A DNA stretch of 64,000 nucleotides from Capsicum annuum (lineage: Eukaryota > Streptophyta > Magnoliopsida > Solanales > Solanaceae). The stretch lies in NCBI RefSeq assembly GCF_002878395.1, contig NC_061114.1:161452631-161516630 (forward strand). The letters run 5' to 3'. Positions 1 to 11,168 of this stretch are shown piece after piece. Position 1 is the first letter of the stretch. The number at the start of each line of letters is the position of its first letter. A model generated the notes under the pieces. The model was not told the DNA's origin and did not search any database. It saw only the letters and a program-made list of their open reading frames with translations. Position numbers and translations under genes: made by a program.

Positions 1-54
1 TAATCAAACACTCTTTTTTTCTTTTTGAAACCTTACAAGAAAAGAAAATAACAA

Positions 55-730
55 CGTGTCAAAAGAATTGACGAAAATCTTTTTGCATTTTTTTCATCTT
101 TAAAATCTCTATACAAAATAAAATCTATGATTACCAAAGAAAATATTTTTGGATTTTTTGATTTTGAATTTCATACGAAAATGGAACTTGAAACTATTAA
201 AGAATTTTTTTTTTTGTAATTTTCTTTTAAAGATATATCTGACACCTACTTTAAATGAAGAGTAAATAAAATCTTTTTAGATTTTTGAAATAAGATCACC
301 GTACCCTAGAAGGGCTGCTTACGTATCTCACTCTCGAGAGAGAAGAATCAAGTGTGCGTAGTTCATCCAGATTGGACAATTAAGGATTAAATAACAACTA
401 AACATTGGTTTAAGAGACATGACCAAAGGCAGATGATGAAAAATGTCAGTAAAATCTTTTTGAGTTTTCAATTTGACACTTCATATAAAAATAACACCAA
501 CAACTATGAAAGAAAAATCTTTTTGGTTTTTTGTTATATAAAATGCACAAAACTTCTACCATCTTTTTTTGAATTTTTTTTTTATAAAAATCTCCTACTA
601 AAAAAGATCTTTTTGAAAGTTTTGAATTATGAATACTTGCTAAAGGAAACAAAGGTAAAATCTCTTTCATGTTTTTTTTTTTTTTGAGTAAATGAGTGTA
701 AAAGGTAAAAAAATCTTTTTGAATTGTGAA
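55..730. repeat. Dispersed AAAATCTTTTTG-type short repeat
   Basis: A degenerate motif close to AAAATCTTTTTG(N)TTTT recurs about seven times, near 76, 142, 270, 452, 513, 606 and 707. Spacing is irregular at roughly 60-180 bp, separated by A- or T-rich filler. It lies in the presumed leader of the Tat/Ogre-like remnant. The short ORFs crossing it on both strands are products of low complexity, not genes. Confidence 0.55.
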
Positions 731-1340
731 AATCAAAAGTTATAAAGAACTCTAAAAACTACAAATCACTTTTTTCCTTTTTTTTCCTCTTGTCTAAGCA
801 CGCGCTCCTTCAATTTTAACATATGTTTTCCCCAAATCAATCCGTCAAATGACCCTATTATCCTCAAAGATGCAACAACTAGCACGTAAGGATACTTTAG
901 GGGTGAGTCTCCTACAAAGAACCAAGTGGCTCTCACTAGGTCTCAATATGATGCAGATAAGCATGACCTAAAAGTTGACCTAGGCTGGGGTCCATTAACA
1001 AGGCTGTTTGGGGGAGCGTATGGTCGATAGTGGCTATAACATCTTTCCACCCACTCCATACATCCTACGGCTCCCCCTCCTAAAATAAGGGTGACTCAAC
1101 TAGAGTTCGTGTACACGACGTGTACTCCGGGACTTATTGCGAAATAATAACTTGGGGTAATGCACGTGATGCTAGATATAAAGCTATAACAGATAAGAGA
1201 AAAACTATAAACATGTAGCACATAGGCACTCAACAATGATAAAACAATAACACAAACACTAACAAAACAAAATATATATACACATATAGTGTCAAACTGA
1301 GCCGATAAACTCAAAAAATAAGCCCAAAATCTGAAAAATT

Positions 1341-1356
1341 CCCAGCAGAGTCGCCA
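1341..1356 (-). other. Primer binding site, tRNA-Arg-like
   Basis: On the minus strand this begins TGGCGACTCTGC, which has the TGG start expected of a complement to a tRNA CCA end. It lies a few bases inside the inferred LTR edge at 1361. Ogre-type elements are known to use an arginine tRNA. The assignment to that tRNA is inference. Confidence 0.4.
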
Positions 1357-1484
1357 GAGCAGTCACACCTCTTTTTTTAACCAAAAAGATTGAATTTAAG
1401 TTTGAAAAGGGTTTTTATTATTAAGTGACAAAAGAAAATAATTTATTTCAAAAAAGATTGTTTACATTCGAACTGAGAGTCACC

Positions 1485-1511
1485 ACTTGGCATGAATTCG
1501 GTGTGCCAAGT
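1485..1511. repeat. Perfect 8-bp inverted repeat in the LTR
   Basis: ACTTGGCA at 1485-1492 is the exact reverse complement of TGCCAAGT at 1504-1511, with an 11-base loop. It lies about 125 bp inside the LTR edge of the Tat/Ogre-like remnant and could form a small hairpin in the RNA. Confidence 0.6.
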
Positions 1512-3150
1512 CACCTTTGGAAATCCGTTTTAAAAATGATTTTTTTACTCTAAAAATTGATTTACGAATAGAGATTCCGGTTAAAAAATTTTGTTGACCG
1601 AGGATAAGGTGTTAGGCATCTCTCGGTCCCATAGTTCGACCACGGTCGTTTCGTAGAGTAATATCGGCTAGTATGACACTATGAAATGTATAAACCAATA
1701 AAATATATGAACAGGCAAACAAACAACCAAAAACAATCAAAAATCCCAAAATAGTGTCCAATCTAATTTATTACAAACCAAAATAAAATGCAAAAATAAA
1801 CCTATACTAACAAATACTAACCCTGACCCATGCTCTACCCGATGTCTCAGACCTTCATCACGAATGTCCTTCACGTACAAGATACTTCAAGACATTCCCT
1901 GAATAAATCAATACAAATTTCTCGGAGCATTCTCCGGCCAAATGAGTACAATTTTAATTTTTGTGCGATAAAGTAAAACGAATCATTCACACACACATTC
2001 AAACACTCAATAAATCGTTATTCCTAAATTTTGCTTACCCGACCTACATTTGCCTACTGTTTTGATCTAAAACATGATATTATAAAATTTAGCAAATTCG
2101 ATGCCTATTTTACATCAAACAAACATCAATTAATCAATACAAACTAATCATATTTATTTTTATCCGTTTTCAATTCTCACGCCCCAAATCCATTCTCGAC
2201 ATGATTAAACCAATTCAATATGTAATCCACCAATCAAGTAATCAACAACGCATCAACACAACTAATTATCCATCATCAATGGAGATCAACCCAACAAACA
2301 ATGTTCAATACGATGCGTCAAATATAATAAGCGTTGGAATAAACAAAGGAAAAGAATAAAATTAGACCTTAATTTGAAGATTTCAAAATTCGATGTATTA
2401 TTCTGCTTGAACATGATAGAATCTACATCAGAACCCCAAACTGAACCTCAACGACAAACAAACCAACTCGAATAGCTTCACTATTTTCCCCCAAAATCGC
2501 GAACATCGGCGTAGGATGTTTTTCGGCGGGTTTCGTCGAAACTGGCTCAACGGGGGTCGAGTTTGGTTGAGAATCATATGTGGGATAGGGGAAACTGGTT
2601 CATTGGTCCTTACTGGTGGAGCCGATTCCGATGGAATTCACCGGTTTTCACTATTTTTGAGGTGTTGGTCGTTGTTAGTGATGTTTTTCCGATGAAAAAC
2701 TCGTCAGAATAGTCAGCCTCCGCCTATTCTCTCTCTCCCGATCAATTTTCTCTCGATCTCCCCACCCCGATGTCCGTCCAGTGTGTGTGTTGTGTATATC
2801 GATGTGAGTATATGTCTGTGTATGTTGTGCGTGTATGAAATATAAAATAGAAATTGTGTTGTTATGTGTGAGTGTATTCCGTGAGGGTGTGTCTATGGTG
2901 GCTCTTTAATGAGAAAAAATGAAAGTCAGTGATTGTGTCCAATTCCCCCTTTTGAGTGTTTAAGTGAGGTGTATATATGTATTCACAGTGTGAGTGATGG
3001 TGTGTGTTTTGTGAGTAGGGGTGGGGTATGTGGGTAGAAGGGGTAGAGGTAGGGGTGTGAGGTGGCAAAAATTAGTTAGGGTGGGTGGTGAATTTGTTGA
3101 GGATTTGTTAGGATAAGATGGTTATAGATTTGTTTATTTGGCTTTTTTTA

Positions 3151-3266
3151 GGGGGGGGGGGGGGGGNNNNNNNNNNNNNNNNNNNNNNNNNNNNNNNNNN
3201 NNNNNNNNNNNNNNNNNNNNNNNNNNNNNNNNNNNNNNNNNNNNNNNNNNNNNNNNNNNNNNNNNN
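3151..3266. other. G16 homopolymer and 100-N assembly gap
   Basis: Sixteen consecutive G residues (3151-3166) run straight into exactly 100 N (3167-3266). A 100-N run is the usual placeholder for a gap of unknown size. Sequence left and right of it need not be adjacent. Confidence 0.97.
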
Positions 3267-3779
3267 ACAAACTACAATTGTGAAATTTACCCTAATTTTG
3301 ATAGTTTACTACGTGAAGTTAGACTCTTTTCATTGAGGTGTTCAAAAATTCAAATTTCGAAATGCAATCATGTTGTTTTTATTTATATTAGTTTAGGATA
3401 CGTACGATGTACATGAGTTTAAGTTTGTTAAAAAAAACGTAAAATAGAAAATAAAATAAATTATATGTATCATCAATTGACGTTGAGGTAGATGTAACAT
3501 TCATTTAAATGAATGTAAATATTAGTTAGGTTATTTAGTAAATTATATCACTTGTCTCAAGTTAATATGGAAATTGCTAGGACTTACTTTTCTTTTACTA
3601 GTATGGCATATTACATAGTTCATTCGAATAAGAAAGGTTATGATAAACATAAATTAGTTAATTTTAAAGTTTCAAATATTAAAAAATAATTAAAGTACTA
3701 TTTTTTAACATTAAGGAGTCAAACTAAATGACTATTTCGGAAAACATGAAAATTAAGATATAGTCCCTTTTAAGTTATA
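3267..3779. other. AT-rich sequence without recognisable features
   Basis: I see no credible ORF, terminal repeat or family signature here. The ORFs running across the gap at 3118-3416 are formed by unknown residues. Confidence 0.6.
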
Positions 3780-4024
3780 CTCTCCGTCCCATTTTATTCG
3801 TCCCAAATTTTCCAATTTAATTTCTCATTTTACTTGTCATTTTTCATTAATCTAGAGAAGACAATTTTTTTCCGTTTTTACCCTTCGTATTAATTATTTT
3901 ATCTCCAAATTAAAATGTAAACATCATTTAATAGGGATACTATGGTAAAGTAGTCATGTTATTAATTATTTTTCTTAATTAATGTGTAATGTCAAATTGG
4001 AACGAGTAAAATGGACGGAGGGAG
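3780..4024. mobile_element. Stowaway (Tc1/mariner) MITE, about 245 bp
   Basis: The left end reads CTCTCCGTCCCATTTTA after TA (3778-3779). The right end reads TAAAATGGACGGAGGGAG, giving imperfect terminal inverted repeats of the Stowaway type (CTCCCTCCGTCC). The expected right TA is TG, so that side of the target duplication has mutated. The interior is AT-rich and non-coding, and the length is normal for the family. Confidence 0.92.
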
Positions 4025-4468
4025 TGTCAAACTTAAATTTTTGTAGCTAATAAATGTCATGAGATGGTTTTTGTATAAATCTAATAGATGTACTCTTTTA
4101 ATCATATTTTTATTGGCATATTTTAAAAGTAACTTCAAATTTTGACATATGAAGTTCAATCAAAGTTTAAATAGAAGCTTAAAATTTTAAATCTATTGAA
4201 TATTAATGTAGTTATTCAACATTTAATTAAGTATTGCATACTTTATAATACTATATATGTGCTTTAATATATTTTTAGATGCGACCAACAAAATAAATTA
4301 TGTAATAATCTTACTTAAAAAATAGTAGACATATTTTTCTTTGAGCTTGAAGTTTAAATTTCATTATGCAAAATTCGTATCAGCTTTAATACAACATCAA
4401 TATAGGACTACAGACACATTTTAAGATATTGGACACTTTTACTTCTGTGCTACTGGAAAACTTTTTGA
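4025..4468. other. AT-rich sequence without recognisable features
   Basis: Nothing recognisable lies between the Stowaway element and the duplicated segment. There are no long ORFs. Confidence 0.6.
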
Positions 4469-4667
4469 GTATTCAACTTCAGGTTTGCTTTTTCCCTCAA
4501 ATTTCTTAATTACTTGTTACAAGTGATCATATGGGAAAACCTATCAAGTAATTCTATCCACTAAGTCTTTGTGTATTCAAGCTTCAGTTTGCTTTTTCCT
4601 CCAATTTCTTAATTACTTGTTACACGTGATCTTATGGGAAAAACTATTAGGTAATTCTGCCCACCAA
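4469..4667. repeat. Tandem duplication, about 95 bp copies 104 bp apart
   Basis: Two copies (about 4469-4563 and 4573-4667) both run from GTATTCAA through TTTGCTTTTTCC, TTCTTAATTACTTGTTACA and ATGGGAAAA. They differ by scattered substitutions and small indels. The copy starts are 104 bp apart. No coding content is seen. Confidence 0.85.
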
Positions 4668-4846
4668 ACCTAAACCAGATGAGGAGAAATAATCTACTTA
4701 GAACGGACATACTTTATTACCACAATATTGTCATCATATATGTGAATTTAGTATGGAGATATAGTTCTTAAATATTAGTACTTTTAATATAATTCAAATA
4801 AAAATAATTGGGAAGACAAATACCTTGGTGTGGGAGCTATATTTCA

Positions 4847-4861
4847 AGCTGTGCTATAGTC
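4847..4861. repeat. LINE target-site duplication, left copy
   Basis: AGCTGTGCTATAGTC immediately precedes the T-run that is the minus-strand poly(A) tail. It is identical over 15 bp to 11154-11168. Confidence 0.96.
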
Positions 4862-4873
4862 TTTTTTTTTTTT
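4862..4873 (-). other. LINE poly(A) tail
   Basis: T12 on the plus strand directly abuts the left target-site duplication, which is the expected product of target-primed reverse transcription. Confidence 0.93.
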
Positions 4874-5052
4874 AAAGTCTGTCCATCTCTGCTCATTGAG
4901 CATGGACCTGAATAAATTTATGAGAAAGTCATTACAAAGTAAGAGTTAATTTCTCAATCCTCAGAATCCTACGGAAGGTGGAGCATCCTCCAACCTATCC
5001 ATGATAATGGATAAACATTAAACTCACAACAAGATTTGCGGGAGTATTCAGC

Positions 5053-5640
5053 CTATACAATATACTCCCCTGTTAGTCTATACAAAAGTACTAGGGAACT
5101 CCAAAATGGTAAAGGCTTTGAAGTTGTGTATCTAAAAAGCAAAGTGTTCTTGCCAGGCTTGATGCGAAAAGAGGGGAAGCCGAGTCTATCCATATTATAC
5201 TCACCCTTAGCATTTCCAGGATAGCCACTGCCTTGTACACCAAAGTTAGCCAAACAATCTGCAACCTTATTCGCCTCTCTGTAACAGTGCCAAATGATTG
5301 AATCTTCAAATGAATTCATCATATTTCTGATCTCCATGATCTCTGAAAAGACATTCCAGGGAATCGAAGCAGAGTTCTGTATCCATTTTACCAGTAGCAT
5401 TGAATCACTCTCAATATCAATATGGCTAATGCCCTTGTCTCTACATATTTCAAGTCCAATTTTCAAGGTTGTTGCTTCTGCAATGTTGTTTGTGTTGTGG
5501 CCTAACTGGACAGCAAAGGCTCCAAGTATCTTGCCTTGTGAGTTTCTTATTATTCCACCACCACCACTAGGGCCGGGGTTCCCTTTTGAGCACCCGTCGG
5601 TATTTAATTTCGTCCATCCCTCTCTAGGAGGTATCTATTT
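5053..5640 (-). pseudogene. LINE RNase H domain (RVT_3 type)
   Basis: The minus-strand translation contains NPGPSGGGGIIRNSQG near the start, then NNIAEATTLKIGLEIC, HIDIESDSMLLVKWI and WHCYREANKVADCLANFG. These are the characteristic blocks of the plant RVT_3 RNase H fold, with the acidic Glu of the AEA-like block and the Asp of the ESDS block visible. In plant L1 elements this domain lies downstream of the reverse transcriptase and degrades the RNA strand of the RNA:DNA hybrid. The C-terminal half is open from about 5466 to 5053. The N-terminal part needs a non-ATG entry and is joined to decayed upstream sequence. The approximately 180 bp between this ORF and the poly(A) tail is the 3' UTR. 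Confidence 0.9.
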
Positions 5641-5699
5641 AACCACAGTAGTAGAAAATGCGGGTGTGGCCTTCTCCAGCAGATCAAAATAATGAAACC

Positions 5700-6914
5700 A
5701 TCTCATAAACGGGGGGATTTTGGGGAATTGTTTGTGGGAAATCATAATGAGTTGTTGATTCACCATAAGAAAATTCTATTAGGGGTCATCCTAATATTAT
5801 CAAACCTGCTCTTACACCTCGCTTTCCATATTTGCCAGATGATAATACTTGGGAGCACCTGCAACACAAGCTTCTGAATAGGGTTTTGAGCTTTTTCCTT
5901 CCACTAGCTTAGGATCATTTGCCTTAAATTTCCTTGGATCATCCTGATTCCCATTAAGTTACTATAATGAGACCATACAATACTACTAGCTTTGACTTAA
6001 AAAAATAGATGTTCCTCTTCTTCCGAAGCAGGATTAGGACGACACACACTTAGAGGGAATGTTACAACCAAATCTCCGTAGCCTCTCATCCACAGCCACT
6101 TTATGTTTCAACAACCTCCAAAGAAAGAGATTTTGAAAGGGCACTTCTTATTCCAGATCATGCTGTTTACCATAGATTTATTCTGACACTCTCTAATATT
6201 TTCCCAAGCAGATTTACATGAGATCCCGTCTGTTGAGGAGGTCCAAATTGGCTGATCCTATGAGAAAATTTAATTTTAACTCTCTTTATATGTGGCACCA
6301 CATCCATTGGAAAAATTTGAGATAATTTAGGAATGTTCCAGCTCCCATTCTCAATAAAGCTATCAACTTGAATTTTGATAGAAGTGTTGGCCATGCCAAA
6401 ATCTGCCAACTTAGTCCCACCAGAAACTAGAGGATCCAGAGTGGATCCTCCATGTAATTAGGTGATCAACCTTGCTTCTAATCTTCATCATTCTTCTCCA
6501 AGTGTGAGACTGACAATAATTCCATTTTCTAGCAACCGGATGTACTCTTTGTGAATATTTAGCCTTCATAAAATCTGTCCGTAAGGAGATTCTTGTTCTA
6601 AACTGCCACCAGAGTTTAGCTGCAAATACATCAGCTATATCTTGCATTGATCTCACCCCTATACCTCCCTCATTAGTAGGGAGACAGTTTTTCCCAGGAT
6701 GCCCAGTGATATTTATTTTTTCCATCCATTTATCCCCAAAAGAAATTTGCAAACGCTTTTTCAATTTTTGCAAAGTTGTTTTAGGAGGTTGACAAATAGA
6801 GAGAAGGTGCATTGGAATAGCAGTCAAAACATGTTTGATGAGAATAATTCTTCCTCCTGTAGATAGAAGTTTGTTCTGCCAAGAGCCAATTCTTTGAATA
6901 ATCCTTGTTACCAT
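5700..6914 (-). pseudogene. LINE RT thumb/connection and zf-RVT region
   Basis: The segment from 6914 down to 6411 translates with LLSTGGRIILIKHVLTAIP, SICQPPKTTLQKL, NEGGIGVRSMQDI and AKLWWQFR. These blocks follow the catalytic reverse transcriptase in plant LINEs. The reading continues in a different frame at 6409-6167. A decayed zinc-binding zf-RVT stretch follows around 5900-6150. One frameshift (near 6410) and several stops separate the parts. The assignment of 6411-6914 is firm; the zf-RVT part is weaker. Confidence 0.82.
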
Positions 6915-6989
6915 ATCAGTAAAGAACTGTATTCTTTTCCTTCCTGAGAATAAAGGACATCCAAGATAAGTTATAGGAAATTCTTTCTC

Positions 6990-7988
6990 CTAGATTTTCA
7001 GAATTCTTCTCACAATATTCCTTCTCTTTGTTAGAGTGTCTTCACCCACCAGGAAGCAACTTTTCTCTTTATTAATCAGTTGTCCAGAGCTTTGTTCGTA
7101 TTTGTTAAGAACATCCATCACCAAATGTAGGGTATGCGATTTACCTGCACAGAAAATAATAATGTCATCAGCATAAGACAAATGATTAATCCTAGGTCCA
7201 TTTGGTTGCATGTGAAAGCCAATGAATCTAGGATTTTCATAAAGACTATTAAGAGTTCTAGTCAAAACTTCTGTAACTATTATAAATAGCGAGGGTGAGA
7301 TAGGATCTCTTTGTTTGACACCCTTATGTGATTTGAAGAATCCATGTCTTTTTCCATTGACAATCACAGTGTACCACATGTTGGAGAGAAGATTCCATAT
7401 AATGCTGATCCATTGCTCAATAAATCCCATCCTTCTCATTACTATGCAAAGAAAATTCCATGCTAATCTATCATACGCTTTATTCATGTCCAGTTTGATG
7501 AGGACATTTCCACCCTTAGTCCTGATATTGTGGATAATCTCTGGGGCCAATAAGACGTTTTCCCCAATTGACCTATCTTTTATGAATCCACTCTGATTTT
7601 GAGATATGATTTTGGGGATAACTCTCGAAAGTCTGTTATTAAGTACTTTACAGACAATCTTCTGTGATACATTGCTCAAGCTTATAGGCCTGAAATCAGA
7701 AAAAGATTAAGGATTATCAATTTTGGGAATAAGAACAAGACAAGTGTTAGTAAAGTACTTAGTAAGTTGATGGCCTCTAAAAACAGCTTTAACCATATTT
7801 AAAATGTCCACCCCTATGATCTCCCAAGATTTTTGAAAGAAAAAATCATTGAATCCATCGGGTTCAGCGGAGCTGTTAGGATCAATCTCCAAGACAGCTT
7901 TTTTAACCTGTTCCAAGGTCGGCTCTTCCATAAGCACTCTATTATCATTATTATTAATAGTTCTCGGAATATGATTAATCAACTCCAT
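6990..7988 (-). pseudogene. LINE reverse transcriptase catalytic core
   Basis: The core runs from 7988 through 7707 (PTLEQVKKAVLEID, AEPDGFNDFFFQKSW, CLVLIPKID) and 7679 through 6990 (NQSGFIKDRSIGENVLLA, IKLDMNKAYDRLAWNFL, QRDPISPSLFIIV, INHLSYADDIIIF). The YADD catalytic pair is at about 7164-7175. PDGF, the IKLDMNKAYDR metal-binding Asp block and the GxxQRDPISP block are all where L1-type enzymes have them. GVKQGDP has become GVKQRDP. The two segments share one frame but are separated by a stop near 7700. Apart from that stop this is the best preserved part of the LINE. Confidence 0.93.
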
Positions 7989-8278
7989 GCCAACCTCCCT
8001 ATCATCTTGTTTAAAAAGATCCTGGAATGTGCAGCAGGTTCTCCTATATTGTCATCAACCTCCACCCATTGGTCCTCAACAAAAATCTTGTGAATATTCA
8101 AAAGCTTCCTCCTGCCTTTCACAACACTATGAAAAAATTTAATATTTTCATCCCCTTCCATATACCACTTGAGGTTAGCTTTTTGCCTCCAAAACTTATC
8201 AATAATCTTATGTTGGATACCTAACTCTGCTTTAGCTTTATTAAGCTTCATCCTGTCATTATGGTCCAACGATTTCAT
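7979..8278 (-). pseudogene. LINE linker between endonuclease and RT
   Basis: The minus-strand segment contains QKANLKWYMEGDENIKFFHSVVKGRRK, close to the WLxxGDxNTKFFH block that plant LINEs carry between the endonuclease and reverse transcriptase. It is in a different frame from its neighbours on either side, so at least two frameshifts flank it. Confidence 0.85.
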
Positions 8279-8376
8279 CTATGCAATCTCGTATTGATCC
8301 ACTTTGTCTTCTAGTTGTTGAACCTTAGTAAAGATGTCCCCAAACTTGTTTTTAGACCACTCACTAAGAGCCTTGC

Positions 8377-9210
8377 TCAACTTTTCAGTTTTTTATGGAC
8401 AATCCAGAAGCTATTTCTGCTAATCTCTTCAGACCACATTTGCCTTACCAGCTCATAAAATCCATCTGGTTTAGCCCAAAAATTTAAGAACTTAAAATAT
8501 TTTATATGATCGTTAACATCCTTGTCAGCTGATATTAATAAAAGACAATGGTCTGAACTCATCCTAGTCAATTGAAGTACAGTTGTTTTAGGAAAACAAC
8601 TAGTCCACTCATTATCAGACGAAGCTCTATCCAATCTCTTCCAAATAACCTCCTTCTTCTTTCTTTCATTACACCACGTAAAAGTGCTCTCAAAATAACC
8701 AAGATCATATAACCCACAATCATAAAATCAAACTAAAAAAGGCAGATTTTTATTGAGTTTATGAGGGGTACCCCCAATTTTCTTTGGCTAAAAGAATACT
8801 ATTAAAGTCCCCACAAACCAACCATGGATTAGAGTTCATCGAGGCAAATGCCCTCATGTGATCCCATAATTCTTCTCTACCAGCAGGTTTAGACTTAGCA
8901 TAAACAACAGAAACAAATGCATTAGTATCAATATAAGTAAGAGATATTTTGCAAGTAACCATCTGAGAATGATTAGAAAATACATTACAAATAAGGTTTG
9001 TGCTCCAGAATATCCAGATTTTATTGCAATATTATCAAAATAGCCATCTATTTCGAGCATGTTTTTGTATGTCTCTATTGAAGTATCCTGCAAAAAAGGC
9101 TCTTGTAAAGCAATAAAGGATACTTTATGAGTTTTGACAAGATATACCAGTCTTTCAGTAGCCGCTTGGGATTTCATTCCCCTAATATTCCAATTGAGGA
9201 TCTTAATCAT
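8377..9210 (-). pseudogene. LINE apurinic-type endonuclease domain
   Basis: The domain starts at the ATG complementary to 9208-9210 with MIKILNWNIRGM, followed by VSFIALQEPF. After a frameshift near 9000 it continues with SVVYAKSK and NPWLVCGDFNSIL (8962-8759), and ends with RMSSDHCLLLI in the segment 8634-8377. LNWN, the QEP Glu, GDFN and SDH are the conserved metal-binding and catalytic blocks of LINE AP-like endonucleases, which nick target DNA to prime reverse transcription. ORF1-like sequence upstream is in frame with this ATG without an intervening stop. Around 8963-9000 the open frame reads only hydrophobic out-of-frame residues, which marks the frameshift. Confidence 0.9.
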
Positions 9211-11040
9211 TAATAGGAATATTAGAGGTCTTTTGTGGTAGTTTTCTTTGACTCTTTGTGCTCCTACCAATAGATTTTTCCCTGGTTCTTCCTCCTTTAA
9301 CATATTCTCTATTTTTTCTTGGAGATAAGCCTTCTCTATTGCATATATCTCTTTCACAGCTTTCTGAACGTCTTCTGCTTCACCATCTTTACCTCTATAA
9401 TGATAGTTTAGGATTTCATCTTCATCCTCAGATGACTCATTTATACTTTCTTCATCTTCAGTAGAAGTATTATCAGCCCATTCATCCTGAATTTGTTCAT
9501 TTTGAGGCTTAGTATGTGATCTTTCACCCTTATCGGTCTCCATACCCTTGTGAAACTGCTTATCACCTTGACTTTCTAGTTCAGCAAATTTATTCTGGGT
9601 AATGTTTTCCATCTCAATTACAACTTTTTTCTTCTGATTTCTGGTTGCCTTCTTCCTCTCAGTGATCCACTTGTTGTCACACTCCTGCCTTGGAACTTTG
9701 TTCCCAACCAGAACCACTTGTATAGCTTTTGGATCCTCAATAGCGATCATTTGTCTATCAGTTGTTTTTCTTGGAGTTGTGTCTGTTGGACATTTTGTAT
9801 TTGAGTACTGCTTGTGGATACATCATTATTCTTCATAGACTGAACTTGTTTATTGCTTGAAGGATCAACAATGTTTTCTAAAGCACTCATTTCTGCTATC
9901 TTCTCCTTTGCCTCTTCTGTTCTTGTCACTTCATTAGTAGGCAAAGGTTTATCAACACCCAAAATTGCTCCCGTTGGTTTGAATTGCTTAGGAGGAGCTC
10001 TTTTCCCCTTCTTTGAATCTTCTTAGGGTCTTTGGTAGCTATTAATTCCCTGCCCCTTTGATTTTGTTGACCAGTAACCATTGTATCCTTGTTCTTTTCG
10101 AATTGCTGATCAGTAGAGACATTGTGTGTCATATGATTGTCATTGTCATGCTTCTCTTGTTTGAGATGCATCCTGAGCAACCACTTTGTTTTTTCCTTTT
10201 TCTTGATTGAGCTTATCCATTTCCTCCTCCTTTGCTTTGTCCCTCTCAAGTCTTCGGCACTGATTCATGTAGTGACCTTGTAGTCTACAATAGTTGCAAT
10301 ATTTCGGGACCCCTTCGTATTCAACCTTTTGTTCGTATCCTTCCAGAGGATTAGTAGCATTTCTTAGCCCAACCCAAACATGATTTACACGAGGTTTAGT
10401 AAGATCTATTTCAACTCGTACTTTTGCCATGCTGGGACGAGTCCAACCTTTAGTAGCGATACCCATGGCTAGGGGAACTCCCATAGGGCTCAAAATTTTC
10501 TTAATGTACTACCACGTATGGAGGTGGAAAGGCAATTTTGGCAGTAAAACCCAAACAGGGGTAAGAGGGCTATCCTCCTCCGAAGTAAAATCAGGAGTCC
10601 ACCTGTTAAGCCACATTGGTTGCCCTTCAATTTCAATAACATGTTTGAAATAAACCGTTTTGAAATCTTCCTCATTTTAAACATCAATAAACACATTTTG
10701 GCTATCATAAACTCTAATTTTAACTGAACCTTTAAGTGAAAAGCTTTCTTTGACAGCGGCTCGAATTGTTTCTATTTGGGGTCTCGTTTCAAGAAATCTT
10801 CCTGTTATGTGAATCTGCACTCTTCCGCCATGATACCTTCATAATCATCCGCATCAAATATGACCACCGACATCCCATCGTGGTTAGTAATCGTAGCAAT
10901 TACCGATTCACGACGAGCCTCCGAGTTCGAACCTTGTATCCTAGAAACAGCATTCATATATGTAGGTTTTGGTGGAATAGAATCATGGGTATTGGTCGCC
11001 ACACTGGTAGGTTCAGGTGGCCTATCCAAACGCACCGGAA
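9211..11040 (-). pseudogene. LINE ORF1-like region (nucleic-acid-binding protein with CCHC)
   Basis: Read on the minus strand, the region opens near 11035 with a proline-rich stretch and PTYMNAVSRIQG. It passes through a DUF4283-like stretch and contains a CCHC zinc knuckle CNYCRLQGHYMNQC at about 10300-10260. It ends in a long acidic, Lys/Glu-rich and coiled-coil-prone linker (9962-9211) leading into the endonuclease. This layout is typical of the plant LINE RNA-binding protein. At least four frame changes are needed (segments 11035-10805, 10708-10490, 10493-10146, 10249-9926, 9962-9747, 9750-). No convincing ATG lies at the 5' end, and only about 60-110 bp of 5' leader remains. Confidence 0.85.
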
Positions 11041-11153
11041 AGAGGCCGGCCGCCGACTCCGTAAGGTGGCGCGCAAGGCTCAGTTGCTCTATTATTAGAT
11101 GTTACGTTACCGTTGTTCAGAGAGTTTTTTTTGTGCATTTAGGACTTATTGAT

Positions 11154-11168
11154 AGCTGTGCTATAGTC
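11154..11168. repeat. LINE target-site duplication, right copy
   Basis: AGCTGTGCTATAGTC is identical to 4847-4861 and marks the 5' boundary of the minus-strand LINE. Confidence 0.96.

Larger units (their letters stand above)
1..3166 (-). mobile_element. Tat/Ogre-like LTR retrotransposon remnant (5' part)
   Basis: Non-coding sequence read on the minus strand as primer site (1341-1356), with the 5' LTR to its right and the leader to its left. The block at 1341-1372 reads as a tRNA-3'-end match (ending in CGCCA) directly followed by a degenerate LTR end (agtcacacc, expected tgtcacacc). Two other stretches, around 305-365 (ctgcttacgtatctcac) and 1605-1660 (gttaggcatctctcggtccc), resemble sequence I associate with Tat/Ogre-lineage LTR elements in dicots; that link rests on memory of the family. 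No gag or pol homology is visible. The far LTR end is not seen and may lie in the assembly gap. The alternative is another long-LTR Gypsy lineage. Confidence 0.45.
4862..11153 (-). mobile_element. Full-length L1-type LINE with RNase H
   Basis: A 6.3-kb minus-strand non-LTR retrotransposon bounded by a perfect 15-bp target duplication. Its 3' end is the T12 run at 4862-4873, which is the poly(A) tail. From 5' to 3' it carries an ORF1-like region with a CCHC knuckle, an endonuclease, a reverse transcriptase with YADD, a thumb/zf-RVT region and a C-terminal plant-type RNase H. That order is typical of plant L1-clade LINEs with RNase H. The coding region is scattered over all three minus frames with many stops, so the copy is dead. 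The ends are nonetheless complete, which argues for little or no 5' truncation at insertion. Confidence 0.96.

Noticed and set aside
433..736. Overlapping ORFs on both strands near the left edge
   Set aside because: Phe/Lys-rich readings of A/T-rich repeats, with no domain or codon signal.
3118..3416. Two ORFs across the assembly gap
   Set aside because: They consist mostly of unknown residues from the 100-N run.
5294..5692. 132-codon ORF on the plus strand
   Set aside because: Antisense shadow of the LINE RNase H domain.
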